The notes under the pieces: model-generated | What the model was told of the DNA's origin: nothing | Databases searched by the model: none | What the model saw: the letters and a program-made list of their open reading frames with translations, nothing else | Translations under genes and position numbers: made by a program | Shown: one piece after another, positions 33,981-43,337 of the stretch | Layout: every line of letters starts with the position of its first letter | Numbering within the stretch: the first letter of the stretch is position 1 | NCBI RefSeq assembly: GCF_900129025.1 | Contig: NZ_FQUM01000006.1 | Location: forward strand, 186,001-250,000 | From: Mariniphaga anaerophila | GTDB taxonomy: Bacteria; Bacteroidota; Bacteroidia; Bacteroidales; Prolixibacteraceae | Reading direction: 5' to 3' | DNA length: 64,000 nt

Positions 33981-34598
33981 TTAAGAGTCGGCGCCTTCTT
34001 CTTTAGGTGCTTCTTCGGTTTCTGCAGGTTTTTCTTCAGCAGCAGGAGCCTCTTCGGCTTGTGCTTCTTCGGTTTCCCCGGCTGCTTCTGCTGCCTCGGC
34101 AGCTTCTTGAGCTTTTGCAGCTTCAGCTTCGGCAGCTAATTCTGCATTTCTGGCAGCAATTTCTGCTTCTTTTGCTTCTCTCAGTTTTGTTTCAGCTTCA
34201 AACTGTTTTTTAATAGCTGCATCTTCTTCCCCGGCCAGGCGATCGCGTTTTGCCTGAATCTGGGCTTCTTTTTCAGTCAGCCATTTTTCCAGTCTTTTTT
34301 CTGCTTCTTCTTCACTGAAAGCTCCTTTTTTTACACCACCCATAAGGTGTTTTTTGTAGAGCACACCTTTGTAAGACAAAATTGCCTTAACGGTGTCGGT
34401 AGGTTGAGCGCCATTTAAAAGCCAGTTGTAAGCTTTGTCAAAATCGAGATCTATTGTAGCAGGATTCGTATTCGGATTATATGTGCCAATCCGTTCAATG
34501 TACCTGCCATCTCGTGGCGCCCTGCCATCTGCTACCACAATGTGGTAGTAAGCATAACGTTTGCGGCCATGCCGCGCTAATCTCATTTTTACTGGCAT
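33981..34598 (-). CDS. rpsP: 30S ribosomal protein S16 with long Ala/Glu-rich C-terminal extension
   Basis: 205 aa. Residues 1-80 are a normal S16 (MPVKMRLARHGRKRYAYYHI start, shown as far as RLARHGRKRYAYYHIV, then DGRYIERIGTYNP and GAQPTDTV), which binds 16S rRNA and stabilises the 30S body. The remaining 125 residues form an acidic/basic helical region followed by a low-complexity Ala/Glu/Pro tail (residues about 140-205). Extended S16 tails occur in Bacteroidota, but this one exceeds the S16 core. The reading frame is undamaged. First gene of rpsP-rimM, with a strong promoter. Confidence 0.95.
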   Translation of the reverse strand: MPVKMRLARHGRKRYAYYHIVVADGRAPRDGRYIERIGTYNPNTNPATIDLDFDKAYNWLLNGAQPTDTVKAILSYKGVLYKKHLMGGVKKGAFSEEEAEKRLEKWLTEKEAQIQAKRDRLAGEEDAAIKKQFEAETKLREAKEAEIAARNAELAAEAEAAKAQEAAEAAEAAGETEEAQAEEAPAAEEKPAETEEAPKEEGADS

Positions 34599-34963
34599 AT
34601 TTTCTTTTTTTATTTTGAAAAATGTGGGCGCAAAGATAGTATAAAATTCTGTTTGTGAAACCGATTGCTGCTTTTTTTGCCTATTCTTAAAAAACCGATA
34701 AGCAATTTCCCACGGGTGTTTTCAGCTACGTTTTTTTAAGCTCAGGAATAATATACTTTTTGTAAAATGCTGGAGCCTGCTAAAAATTTACTTTTCGGAA
34801 TTTTTTCGGCTTAAACTAACCTGGAAACTATGGCTTTACCCAAATGTTTTAGCGTGAATTTTTTACCGGTTTCAAAAAACGCTTTTCCCCCATTTTATGA
34901 AAGCAGTAGAAAGCGTTGAAAAAAGAGATGTATTCACATGTTGCTGCTCCGGCTAAAACCCGA
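34599..34963. other. 365-bp intergenic region rpsP to O-antigen gene
   Basis: Holds the rpsP promoter and otherwise AT-rich sequence with several T-tracts but no convincing hairpin or open frame. Transcripts from both flanking genes diverge from or end near it. Confidence 0.4.
34631..34660 (-). promoter_or_regulatory. promoter of rpsP
   Basis: Minus-strand TTTC (plus GAAA 34657-34660, 3 of 4 to TTTG), 18-bp spacer, TATCTTTG (plus 34631-34638). Start near 34624, 26-nt leader. Confidence 0.6.
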
Positions 34964-36424
34964 CTATTCCACTAAATCGGGGGTGGAATCAGGGGTTTTT
35001 CGCGAGTACAAATCGATGGCAACAATCATGGCTGTAAATCCCCAGAACGGAACGGACAGTTTATCGGTATCCAGAAAATTATTAAGAAACCCGTGAATGT
35101 AGTAGGTTACCAAACCGGTGGTTGCAGCCAGAACAATGCCTTTCATCCGTTTGTCGGTGAGCCTGCTCCAGGTATGAACCCCGGTGTATATTACAACAAT
35201 AATTAAAACAAGAAAGGTCACAAGCCCCAAAACTCCCGACTCGGAGAGCGGGCCAAGGTATTCGCTGTGCGCATTGCCGGCGTCGCCTGCATTGGTACTG
35301 ATAATGGTACGGTCTCTCTTGAGCTGGTATTTGGCGTATTGAAACATGTAAGTACCCGGCCCGTATCCCCAAAACGGTTTCTCTTCAAACATTCTGATTG
35401 CACATCCCCAGCGATTGATTCTTTCAAGGTTAGATGCATCTGAAGAGATGTTGGTCATTGACGAAAAATGCTCCGTTAAATTGGAAGACGATTCGTCGGA
35501 GTTTTTTTCGAGATACATCACAATCTGCGTCTGAAAGGAAAAAGCCAGCCCAATAAAAACAATTGCAGCTATAAAAATAGGCCGGAACCGGATTTTCAGT
35601 TTAATAATTGCCCACACTGTCAGCGCAATTATCATGCTCAACCAGGCAGCGCGACTGTATGAAAGCACAAAAGCCCCTGCCAAAATTGCGGACACAAGCC
35701 AGGCTGCGGTTCGTACCTTTTTCGGGTAGCTTTTGCAAAGCGCAAAGAAAAATGTAAACGGGAGGTACATGGCCAGGGTGGCTCCATACGAAGTATGATC
35801 GTTAAAAAAAGGCACCATAACGAAGTGAGCTGCCTGCTTGTTTAACAACCCGTACCCCAGATGCCTGAATGTGGTATAAAAAACAACAATAAGAAGTCCG
35901 GCAAGGTAAAGCCAGATGTATTGTTCCATCTTTTTCCCGCTAGAGAAAATTTTGGCTGTCAAAAAATAAAAAGCTACAACAAACCATATGCGCGACAATA
36001 AAAATTTGAATGACACAACCGGCATGCTGCTCGTTAAGCTGGTAAGAAAAATCCAAAACAAGTTAACATAAATTGCAATGGATACAGGGTGCAGTAGAAT
36101 TTTCCTGTCGAAACTCCTTTCCTGAATCACTTTAAGTAAAAACAGAACAAGTATGCCAAAGAGAATAGGCTCGGTGGGCAAATACATGTTAAACCCGAAC
36201 CCCGGAAACAACCTGCTTAGTTCGATGGACAGCGGTGAAAAAAACACAACGAAATAAAGTAGCTTATCAAAAGAGAAGATAGCAAAAAGAGCAGCTCCCA
36301 GCAACACCGGAAGCGTGTTCAGCACTATGGTTTCTTTTTCGACTACAAACCATATATTCAGTAAAATAAAACCTACTGAAATCAGGTAGAAAAATGAAAT
36401 TTTTATTGTGTTGTTTTGAATCAC
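34964..36424 (-). CDS. O-antigen ligase/polymerase-like membrane protein
   Basis: 486 aa with about 11-12 transmembrane helices and a large periplasmic loop (about 300-395), the Wzy_C/O-antigen ligase topology. Charged periplasmic segment includes LERINRWGCAIRMFEEKPFWGYGPGTYM (about 333-360 in short form: GYGPGTYM), a motif typical of this family, and SRAAWLS at about 255. Ligases join polymer to lipid A or polymerise repeat units; which one cannot be told. It starts 3 bp after the Wzz-like gene, so the two are one unit controlling surface polysaccharide assembly. Confidence 0.85.
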   Translation of the reverse strand: MIQNNTIKISFFYLISVGFILLNIWFVVEKETIVLNTLPVLLGAALFAIFSFDKLLYFVVFFSPLSIELSRLFPGFGFNMYLPTEPILFGILVLFLLKVIQERSFDRKILLHPVSIAIYVNLFWIFLTSLTSSMPVVSFKFLLSRIWFVVAFYFLTAKIFSSGKKMEQYIWLYLAGLLIVVFYTTFRHLGYGLLNKQAAHFVMVPFFNDHTSYGATLAMYLPFTFFFALCKSYPKKVRTAAWLVSAILAGAFVLSYSRAAWLSMIIALTVWAIIKLKIRFRPIFIAAIVFIGLAFSFQTQIVMYLEKNSDESSSNLTEHFSSMTNISSDASNLERINRWGCAIRMFEEKPFWGYGPGTYMFQYAKYQLKRDRTIISTNAGDAGNAHSEYLGPLSESGVLGLVTFLVLIIVVIYTGVHTWSRLTDKRMKGIVLAATTGLVTYYIHGFLNNFLDTDKLSVPFWGFTAMIVAIDLYSRKTPDSTPDLVE

Positions 36425-36427
36425 CCG

Positions 36428-37378
36428 CTATTCGAATTTCCGGTAATCGAGAACAAGAAAAACAAGCAATGCAAGAAAAATGGCAGAGAAAGTAGTAAAC
36501 ACAACGATAAGCCACCGGACAGGATACGATTTTTTATCTGCCGGGAAAGGGTATTCTACTATGTGAGAATAGGTGATATCTTTCTCAAATTCGCTTAAAT
36601 GAGTATCGTACAACGTAGTTAACGAGTCGATGACTCCGGTTAAGTACTTTAACCGGTTTTCCAAAATACGTGCTTCTGTCCCTTTGTCAGCCAGATTATT
36701 GTAGAGTTTTTCAATCTTTTTCAGGTCGCTGCTTCCAGCCCTTCCGTTTGCCAGGGCATTCATATAACCTTCGGTAACCCGCTCGGCCTGGCTTTTAAAA
36801 TCCAAAATCCCATACTCTTTCTGAATCAAATCTATTTTAGAAATCAGCGTATCCCGTTCCGCAGATCTTTTCTCCAGGTTATTTTTTGAGACGGTGACCA
36901 TTTCCCAGTCTTTGGCTTTGTGCATTTTTCTCACCTTCTTGTTGTAAAAATTGATGATGGAATCGCACATATCGCTGGCGCGCTGAGGGTCGGCATCCAT
37001 TACTTTTATTTCAACCGTTTCGAATTTTGTTTTGCTGGCATTTACATTTTTGTTGTATTCGCCCAGCATGTATGTCATATAATGCGGATCGTTGCGGTCA
37101 ATCCCGTACACTTCGGCGAGGTTAAATGCATCAAACATTTTCTGCTTAATGTCAGTTGAACCAACAATCTCCAGCATCTGCTCGGTTTCCGATTCTTCAC
37201 TTAATGCCCAAATGTTACTCGGATAAATACGGGCAGTTGATTTAAATTTTGGTTCGATAAATTTTGGCCCGGAAAAAATTGCAGAAAACAAAAAAGCAAT
37301 TATTCCTACGATAATAAAATGAAATTTGCGTTTCCAGATCAGCTGCAGGATTCGCTGGTTGTCAAAGAAATTATTCAT
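36428..37378 (-). CDS. Wzz-like polysaccharide chain-length/export protein
   Basis: 316 aa from the ATG at 37378 (MNNFFDNQRI). Transmembrane helices near 19-38 and 288-310 flank a periplasmic coiled domain, the Wzz/PCP topology; no C-terminal tyrosine kinase is present. PFPADKKSYPVRW before TM2 is the usual Pro-rich pre-helix segment. Regulates polymer chain length with the adjacent ligase/polymerase. The longer frame from 37447 adds 23 residues overlapping the tyrS terminator and is rejected. Confidence 0.85.
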   Translation of the reverse strand: MNNFFDNQRILQLIWKRKFHFIIVGIIAFLFSAIFSGPKFIEPKFKSTARIYPSNIWALSEESETEQMLEIVGSTDIKQKMFDAFNLAEVYGIDRNDPHYMTYMLGEYNKNVNASKTKFETVEIKVMDADPQRASDMCDSIINFYNKKVRKMHKAKDWEMVTVSKNNLEKRSAERDTLISKIDLIQKEYGILDFKSQAERVTEGYMNALANGRAGSSDLKKIEKLYNNLADKGTEARILENRLKYLTGVIDSLTTLYDTHLSEFEKDITYSHIVEYPFPADKKSYPVRWLIVVFTTFSAIFLALLVFLVLDYRKFE

Positions 37379-37413
37379 AAATGTGGTTTCAATTTGATAG
37401 CACTTAAGCAACG

Positions 37414-37445
37414 AAAAAGAAAGGGATTTAGTATCAATCCCTTTC
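37414..37445 (-). terminator. terminator after tyrS
   Basis: Minus-strand GAAAGGGATT pairs perfectly with AATCCCTTTC (plus 37436-37445 and 37419-37428), 7-nt loop, followed by five T. The Wzz gene must therefore be read through or have its own promoter. Confidence 0.85.
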
Positions 37446-37460
37446 AAAAATCTTTCAATA

Positions 37461-38753
37461 CTATGAAACTATTATCAGGGAATAATTTTTCTTCCCTTTT
37501 TGGGCTAGAATGTATTTTCCACCAATTAAAAAATTTTCGTTTATAACCAGATTTTCATCGGTTATTTTGTCTTTGTTTATGCTCAACCCGTTTCCTTTTA
37601 TAGTACGTCGCAATTCGCCTTTAGAAGGGAACACTTCTGTTTTTTCGGCCAGCAGATCTACCACATTAATTCCTTGCTCCAGCTCTGATTTCGACAGGTT
37701 GAATTGAGGAACACCCTCAAAAACCGACAGAAAAGTGCTTTCGTTCAATTTGCGTAATTGATCGGCAGTTCCTTTTCCAAAAAGAATTTGAGAGGCTTCC
37801 ACTGCCATTTCGTAATCTTCTTTTGAATGCACCATTGTGGTAACTTCTTCGGCCAATCTTTTCTGAAGAACACGTGCATGCGGTGCTGCTTTATGTTCAG
37901 CAACAAGAGCATCGATTTCAGCTTTGGGAAGTGCCGTAAATATTTTGATGTACCTTTCGGCATCGTCGTCTGAAGCATTCAGCCAGAACTGGTAGAACTG
38001 GTAAGGGGTTGTACGTTCCGGATCGAGCCATACATTTCCCTGTTCGGTTTTCCCAAACTTGGTTCCGTCGGCTTTGGTAATTAGCGGAACAGTAAGGGCA
38101 AATGCTTCGCCCCCCACTTTTCTGCGAATAAGTTCAGTTCCGGTGGTTATGTTTCCCCACTGGTCGGAACCGCCCATTTGCAGTTTGCAGTTCATGTTGT
38201 TGTACAGCCACAAAAAGTCGTATCCCTGAACCAACTGATAGGTGAATTCAGTAAAAGACATTCCTTCTTTGGATTCGGCGCTAAGGCGTTTTTTTACCGA
38301 ATCCTTGGCCATCATATAATTTACGGTGATGTGTTTCCCGATATCGCGAATGAACTCCAGAAATGAAATTTCTTTCATCCAGTCGTAGTTGTTTACAAGC
38401 ACTGCAGCATTAGGCGCATCAGTTTCAAAATCGAGGAATTTGGCCAGTTGCTGTTTGATGCATTTTTGATTGTGCCGAAGCGTGGGCTCGTCGAGCAGGT
38501 TACGCTCCTGTGATTTTCCCGACGGGTCTCCAATCATTCCGGTGGCTCCGCCAATCAGCGCAATGGGCTTGTGCCCGGCCAATTGAAAATGCTTTAAAAC
38601 CATTACACCAACCAGGTGCCCGATATGCAGTGAATCAGCTGTAGGATCGATTCCAAGATAAGCTGAAGTAAGTTCTTTTTTAAGTTGTTCTTCGGTTCCG
38701 GGCATCGAATCGTGCAACATGCCCCGCCATTTGAGTTCTTCTACAAAATTCAT
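37461..38753 (-). CDS. tyrS: tyrosyl-tRNA synthetase
   Basis: 430 aa from the ATG at 38753 ([11 protein letters not shown]). Class Ic synthetase with the HIGH motif as HIGHLVG near residue 45, the KMSKS loop as [11 protein letters not shown] (about 233) and a C-terminal S4 RNA-binding domain (about 360-430, [18 protein letters not shown]). Attaches tyrosine to tRNA-Tyr. The TTG at 38762 would add three residues and is not preferred. A -7 element lies 46 bp upstream. Confidence 0.96.
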   Translation of the reverse strand: MNFVEELKWRGMLHDSMPGTEEQLKKELTSAYLGIDPTADSLHIGHLVGVMVLKHFQLAGHKPIALIGGATGMIGDPSGKSQERNLLDEPTLRHNQKCIKQQLAKFLDFETDAPNAAVLVNNYDWMKEISFLEFIRDIGKHITVNYMMAKDSVKKRLSAESKEGMSFTEFTYQLVQGYDFLWLYNNMNCKLQMGGSDQWGNITTGTELIRRKVGGEAFALTVPLITKADGTKFGKTEQGNVWLDPERTTPYQFYQFWLNASDDDAERYIKIFTALPKAEIDALVAEHKAAPHARVLQKRLAEEVTTMVHSKEDYEMAVEASQILFGKGTADQLRKLNESTFLSVFEGVPQFNLSKSELEQGINVVDLLAEKTEVFPSKGELRRTIKGNGLSINKDKITDENLVINENFLIGGKYILAQKGKKNYSLIIVS

Positions 38754-38798
38754 TATAAACAATTTTAATTCGCCATCTTACGAGGCCAAAATGTTGCG

Positions 38799-38806
38799 CA
38801 AAGATA
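38799..38806 (-). promoter_or_regulatory. -7 element for tyrS
   Basis: Minus-strand TATCTTTG (plus CAAAGATA) matches TAnnTTTG exactly; a start near 38792 gives a 39-nt leader. -33 box weak. Confidence 0.5.
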
Positions 38807-39144
38807 AGAAATGCAGTTGGTAAATTGGAGCCTGAATTTTAAAACGCCAATGTTTTAACAACTGGCAAACAATAGAGCCTGTAATTCAACCAAGAGAGAT
38901 AGTCTGTTCAGCACTCCTTATTAAAAGGATGTTGACTATTTCTACTGATTTAATGATACCGAAGTTAAAAGTAGCTTCCCCTGAAATAAGAATGTCCCGG
39001 CGAATCATTTTTGAATAGTTTTCACCCTTCATGCCCCCTGATACGAAATAAATGTTGTCGACTTAATGAACTTAGTAAGCTAGAACCATGCGTCCGTATA
39101 GTCCAAAAACTTTTTCCGGAAAACAACCAGGTTTTTAGTTATAT

Positions 39145-39183
39145 TGATTGCAACAACCATTACTAAAATGGCTGTTGCAATCA
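39145..39183 (-). promoter_or_regulatory. long hairpin at the 3' end of PUL2
   Basis: TGATTGCAACA and CCATT (39145-39155, 39157-39161) pair with AATGG and TGTTGCAATCA (39167-39171, 39173-39183): 16 pairs with one A-C mismatch and a 5-nt ACTAA loop. There is no T-run on either side, so it is not a standard terminator; it may protect the 3' end of the GH88 operon mRNA. Confidence 0.55.
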
Positions 39184-39272
39184 GTATAAACTCTTCATAA
39201 TATTGCCATCGACAATAAGGCTAATTGGTGCCAAACAAAGAGAAAAAACCTGTTGTCAGCAAAAAACAATTC

Positions 39273-40469
39273 TTAGTTTTTCGCTGATAGTCTTAAAAGC
39301 GCTTCAATGTAGTAATAGTCTGCATAGTTTAACGGCACGTCAATTTCATTACCATGTGGTATGCTTCCAACACTATGCTTCAATAAAAAATTTCCGTTTT
39401 CACCCGGATTGGCACTATATTCTTCGGACGCCAACGATTTTAAAATATGCTTGGCGTTATCCAGATACTTCCCATTTGTATATGCACTTAGTTCTATCAT
39501 GGCCGACGCCATAATTGCTGCGGCTGACGCATCTCTTTCAGCATCGGGTATCCTCGGCGCATCAAAATCCCAGTAAGGAACTCCGTCTTCCGGATAGTTC
39601 GGATGATTCAAAATGAAATCTGCAATTTTCTTAGCAAAATCAAGATACTTTTGGTCTTTTGTATATCGGTAACACATGGTATAACCATAAAGTCCCCATG
39701 CCTGTCCACGAGCCCAGGCGCTCTCATCTGCATATCCCTGAGCGGTTTCCTTGCTTCTTGTTTCTCCGGTTTCGGGGTCATAATCTACCACATGATAAGA
39801 ACTACCATCTGGTCTGAAATGATTTTTCATAGTTATGTTGGCATGAGCAATAGCTATCTCTTTATACTTTTCATTCCCTGTATATTGAGATACTTCGAAT
39901 AACATTTCAAGATTCATCAAATTGTCTACGATTACCGGGAACTTCCAACCTCTTTTACTTTGCCAGTTATCTACACAATCCCAGCTCTGAATACAGCCAA
40001 CTGATTCATTAAAACGCGTACTTAACGATTCAGCAGCATCAATAAGAACTTGTTTGTTCGTTTCATCTCCGGTTACTTTATAGGCTTTTCCAAAAGAGTT
40101 ATTAAAGATAAATCCCAAGTCGTGGTCGTTAGTCAAGTTTTTATGATGCCTGAATAATTCTTGTGCAGCAACTGCTCCTTTCTTCCATTGTTCGTTTTTT
40201 GTGTAGTCATATAACATCCAACAAGTTCCGGGCCAGAAACCTTCTGTCCAGTCGTACCCTTTTCCTATCCAGCGTATGCTTCCATCTTCGGAAATAGAAC
40301 GGGGTATCTTATTGTTTTCAAGGGCACTTGTTAAAAGCGGCTTCAATTGGTGTTCAATTCGGTCAAAACTATCGGTACCTAAAGACGCAACTGCCTTTTC
40401 TGTAAAGACCTGGCTCCACACTATCAACCCGATGGCAACAATACCAACTGCTGCTAAAATCTTCTTCAT
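39273..40469 (-). CDS. GH88-family unsaturated glucuronyl hydrolase
   Basis: 398 aa with an N-terminal signal/anchor helix (residues 1-27). GH88 alpha/alpha-toroid: Trp-rich entry (GYDWTEGFWPGTCW, 71-84), HDLGF with catalytic Asp117, and VDNLMN with Asp182, aligning with the paired aspartates known for the Bacillus enzyme. It removes the 4,5-unsaturated uronic acid left at the non-reducing end by polysaccharide lyases, by hydration of the double bond. Last gene of the PUL2 operon and the logical next step after the two lyases encoded just upstream. Which uronate is released is not decidable. Confidence 0.92.
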   Translation of the reverse strand: MKKILAAVGIVAIGLIVWSQVFTEKAVASLGTDSFDRIEHQLKPLLTSALENNKIPRSISEDGSIRWIGKGYDWTEGFWPGTCWMLYDYTKNEQWKKGAVAAQELFRHHKNLTNDHDLGFIFNNSFGKAYKVTGDETNKQVLIDAAESLSTRFNESVGCIQSWDCVDNWQSKRGWKFPVIVDNLMNLEMLFEVSQYTGNEKYKEIAIAHANITMKNHFRPDGSSYHVVDYDPETGETRSKETAQGYADESAWARGQAWGLYGYTMCYRYTKDQKYLDFAKKIADFILNHPNYPEDGVPYWDFDAPRIPDAERDASAAAIMASAMIELSAYTNGKYLDNAKHILKSLASEEYSANPGENGNFLLKHSVGSIPHGNEIDVPLNYADYYYIEALLRLSAKN

Positions 40470-40477
40470 AATTGTAT

Positions 40478-43300
40478 TTATTTTTTGATTATTTTCTTAC
40501 TTACTCTTCTGGTTCCATTTTCAATACAACAAACATAGATTCCCGGGGAGAACCCACTTAGATTTAATCTCACCTGTTTTTCTCCGTTTGTTTTTATATG
40601 TTTGATGTACAAACACCTTCCATGTATATCTAATATTTTAATGCGAGTTTCAGAATCTGAATTCAACTTTACATTAACTACGTCTGCAAACGGATTAGGC
40701 CAAATACTGATTGATTGTGAACCAGCCGTTTTGTTCTCGTCCAGCAAAGTACCAGTCAGGGTATTTGTGTCAATTACTTTTAATCGAAAACCATGTATCC
40801 GAAAACTACCGGATGAACTATTGGAGAATACTGAAGCGAGATCTTGATCTAGCTGCCCACCGTTTAAAAATATGTTTAAGTCTTCCACATTGATATACCC
40901 TCCTGACAACTCAACTTCAGTTCCGGTTCCCGGGGCGCCAAAGGTTTTGGTTAACGAAGTATTATTTCGATTGACAACGACACCTGTTTCTAATCCTCCT
41001 ACATACTTTACGCCGACTTCTGCCAACAATACTTTAACCGAAGGCGGAACATAAGTCAGGTCAAGCCCTAACCGAAACCCTTCATTGGGGTCTATTCCAT
41101 TGGTTCCTCCCCTTACACCCAGTATACCATCATTAGCCCTGTCAATACCTGCCTGCGACAGAATATCTCCGTAGCTGTCTCCGGCACTAGTGTTAGTTGT
41201 TCCCATGGCGGCATATCTAAACAGAAACTGTTTGCCCATTATGTCGTCAATATCACTATTACCATATACATTCCACCCGTAGCGACTCGCAAAACCGCCA
41301 ATGTAAGCATCTCCTGAAGTGTTAATGCCCAACGGAGATTCGTCGTAATAAAGAGTGTTTCCTTCCAGGCCGGTGTTCGGATCTGGTAAATCCAGGTAGA
41401 TATAATTTGTTGTAACAACAGGTGGTGTCTGTGTGTCTTCTTTCAATGTAACAGTAAAAGTAGCAGTTGAATTTGCTGATAAAACAGCATCAAAACCTAC
41501 CATGGAAGTACCGGAATTTGAAGTTTCATATGAATTACCCGGATCCGTTGAACGGCTGGCAGTAAGTATAAAGGGAGTGGCTGACGTAAATTTCAGTAAC
41601 ATTCTTTTGCCTCCTTGCGCTAAGCGTATTGTTGAAGGATTAACAATTTCGGCTCGTGCAGGAGTCACCATGTTCCAATACAAGTCAACCGAACCGCTGC
41701 CTGTTGTAATTTCATCTACAACTTTAAGGAAGGTTTCATTTTCAATGGACACCTCGCGAGTTGCGCGTCTCACTTCACTGTCCAGATTGAGTGTGTTGGT
41801 CAAATCTATTTTCGCACCAAGTTTTGCAGATGTTTGATAGTATTCTTCAAACCAGGCATTACCATTTACATTGTGCCTCTGGTTATTAATTGAAAGGGTA
41901 TTATGGTTTTTATTGCCAAGACGAAAAACCCCCCACCGCTCCGAATTTTGTGACATATTCCAAAAGTCGACTCCGGCATTCTCTACTGCGGCGTAACTTT
42001 GAAGCCCAAAATCCATTGCCCACCTGTACCTGTCAGAATCATAAACAAACGATCCTGCGTCCATGTGAGCGTGACTTGTTGACGCTGAGCCTCCTTTTAT
42101 TCCAAGGTATTTTTCGTTAGCACCTTCCCATCCGGTACGTACAATTACAACAGGGGTTGTTCCTCTGCCTATCCAGATTTTCTCGGTAGGAGCAGTCATC
42201 TTATCCAAAGCAATTCCTTTTCCAAAAATCAGGGCTATTGGAAGAAGCCTGTCTTCGGCAAACGGCTTTAAATAAGCATTCATTCTCAGCAATCTTTTTT
42301 CTCCGAAAAGGAGCGATGGATTGTTACTTTTCTTTGCAAACCAAAACATAGCCGGATTAGGACTTTGCAAACTACTACAGTCTGAATAGTTATTGCGAAG
42401 CTGCGTTGGCCCACTCATGTACATCATGTATTTGGCCGATTCCATGAATCCGGAATATTGAGACAATCCATAATCTGTTCCCAATGCGCTTTCTAGTGCA
42501 GCTAACATCATCACCTGAAAACTTGTTCCGTACCTCCAGTACATTGCCCCTTCAATATAATTGCCATCAGGGCCATATTCGCTTAATGGAAGTGACATCG
42601 ATTGCAGAGCCTGTTCGATTATTGCAACTGAAGCTGATTCTTCATGTTCAAATATCGCCAACGCCCCGTATACCAATCCGGCATTACACACCTGATTCCA
42701 GTTATTGGTTGCATTTAAGAACCACTGCCCGGAAGATGTATCAAAAGCTTTTGTAACAATTGCTTTTCGCACGTTCCGTTTTGTAGCCTCCTGCAAATTA
42801 TCGTATAACCAGTCGTAGCCAATAGATACAGCCATACACATTTCTCCAACATCGAGGTAGTGAGATGGATTCCAGTCGGCAAATGCGCAAACTGTATTGA
42901 TTTCGCTTTCTGCTTTATTCAGATATTGAGAATTGCCAGTCAGACGGTAGCTATACGAGAGATAAAAAATACGACGCAATGCCTCTCGCGATACTGCCAA
43001 AAGCCTTTTCCCTGCTTTTTCATACTTCAAACCATCCAGTACCAACATACCATCACTCTGTGTAATAATAAAATCGTGAAGCTGTTGCATGCGTGCAGAT
43101 TGAGCAATTGCTTGCTGAAGATCCAGCAAGTCAGAATTACTCATTAACAAACGCGGATGGGCTGAAATGTCAGCAAAGAGTGAATTGTTTTCTGAGACTT
43201 TGCCGGCTGAGACTGCTGCAATAGCATTGTTTTGTGCCGAAGTCACCAAACTTAACAACACAAACATTACCCGAATCAGTATTCTCGCGAGATTTTTCAT
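40478..43300 (-). CDS. heparinase II/III-type lyase with novel module and T9SS sorting domain
   Basis: 940 aa. Signal peptide (1-22, VTSAQ). Lyase region about 40-620: alpha/alpha-toroid entry HPRLLMSNSDLLDL, DWNPSHYLDVGEM (142-154), NNWNQVCNAG (199-208), GAMYWRYGTSFQ (251-262), then the Hepar_II_III beta part with SHAHMDAGSFVYD (409-421). Asn199/Asn200, Tyr258 and His412 are the likely catalytic set by analogy with heparinases II and III. Residues about 631-845 are the shared module (see findings), and 862-940 a type A T9SS sorting domain (SISIWPNPF to SPGIYVCCIENG). Polysaccharide lyase family uncertain. The ATG is 38 bp after the partner lyase stop. Confidence 0.9.
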   Translation of the reverse strand: MKNLARILIRVMFVLLSLVTSAQNNAIAAVSAGKVSENNSLFADISAHPRLLMSNSDLLDLQQAIAQSARMQQLHDFIITQSDGMLVLDGLKYEKAGKRLLAVSREALRRIFYLSYSYRLTGNSQYLNKAESEINTVCAFADWNPSHYLDVGEMCMAVSIGYDWLYDNLQEATKRNVRKAIVTKAFDTSSGQWFLNATNNWNQVCNAGLVYGALAIFEHEESASVAIIEQALQSMSLPLSEYGPDGNYIEGAMYWRYGTSFQVMMLAALESALGTDYGLSQYSGFMESAKYMMYMSGPTQLRNNYSDCSSLQSPNPAMFWFAKKSNNPSLLFGEKRLLRMNAYLKPFAEDRLLPIALIFGKGIALDKMTAPTEKIWIGRGTTPVVIVRTGWEGANEKYLGIKGGSASTSHAHMDAGSFVYDSDRYRWAMDFGLQSYAAVENAGVDFWNMSQNSERWGVFRLGNKNHNTLSINNQRHNVNGNAWFEEYYQTSAKLGAKIDLTNTLNLDSEVRRATREVSIENETFLKVVDEITTGSGSVDLYWNMVTPARAEIVNPSTIRLAQGGKRMLLKFTSATPFILTASRSTDPGNSYETSNSGTSMVGFDAVLSANSTATFTVTLKEDTQTPPVVTTNYIYLDLPDPNTGLEGNTLYYDESPLGINTSGDAYIGGFASRYGWNVYGNSDIDDIMGKQFLFRYAAMGTTNTSAGDSYGDILSQAGIDRANDGILGVRGGTNGIDPNEGFRLGLDLTYVPPSVKVLLAEVGVKYVGGLETGVVVNRNNTSLTKTFGAPGTGTEVELSGGYINVEDLNIFLNGGQLDQDLASVFSNSSSGSFRIHGFRLKVIDTNTLTGTLLDENKTAGSQSISIWPNPFADVVNVKLNSDSETRIKILDIHGRCLYIKHIKTNGEKQVRLNLSGFSPGIYVCCIENGTRRVSKKIIKK

Positions 43301-43337
43301 GGAGAAAATTTTAATGCCAATGAGTTTATTGAAGATA

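Larger units (their letters stand above)
38754..39272. other. 519-bp intergenic region between tyrS and PUL2
   Basis: Contains the tyrS -7 element and the 39145-39183 hairpin. One plus-strand frame stays open about 56 codons to 39166, but has no start codon, several Cys and no family likeness, so I do not call a gene. No tRNA or insertion-sequence ends recognised. Confidence 0.5.

Noticed and set aside
34007-34213. Leu/Gln-rich plus-strand open frame opposite rpsP
   Set aside because: It is the complement of the Ala/Glu-rich S16 tail; the composition is explained by the repeat codons.
38987-39166. Plus-strand open stretch of about 56 codons upstream of the 39145 hairpin
   Set aside because: It has no start codon, several Cys residues and no recognisable family; its end overlaps the hairpin. 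Could be a decayed gene end but there is no support.
39203-39514. 103-codon plus-strand frame over the GH88 3' end
   Set aside because: Overlaps the antisense of GH88 and has no family features.
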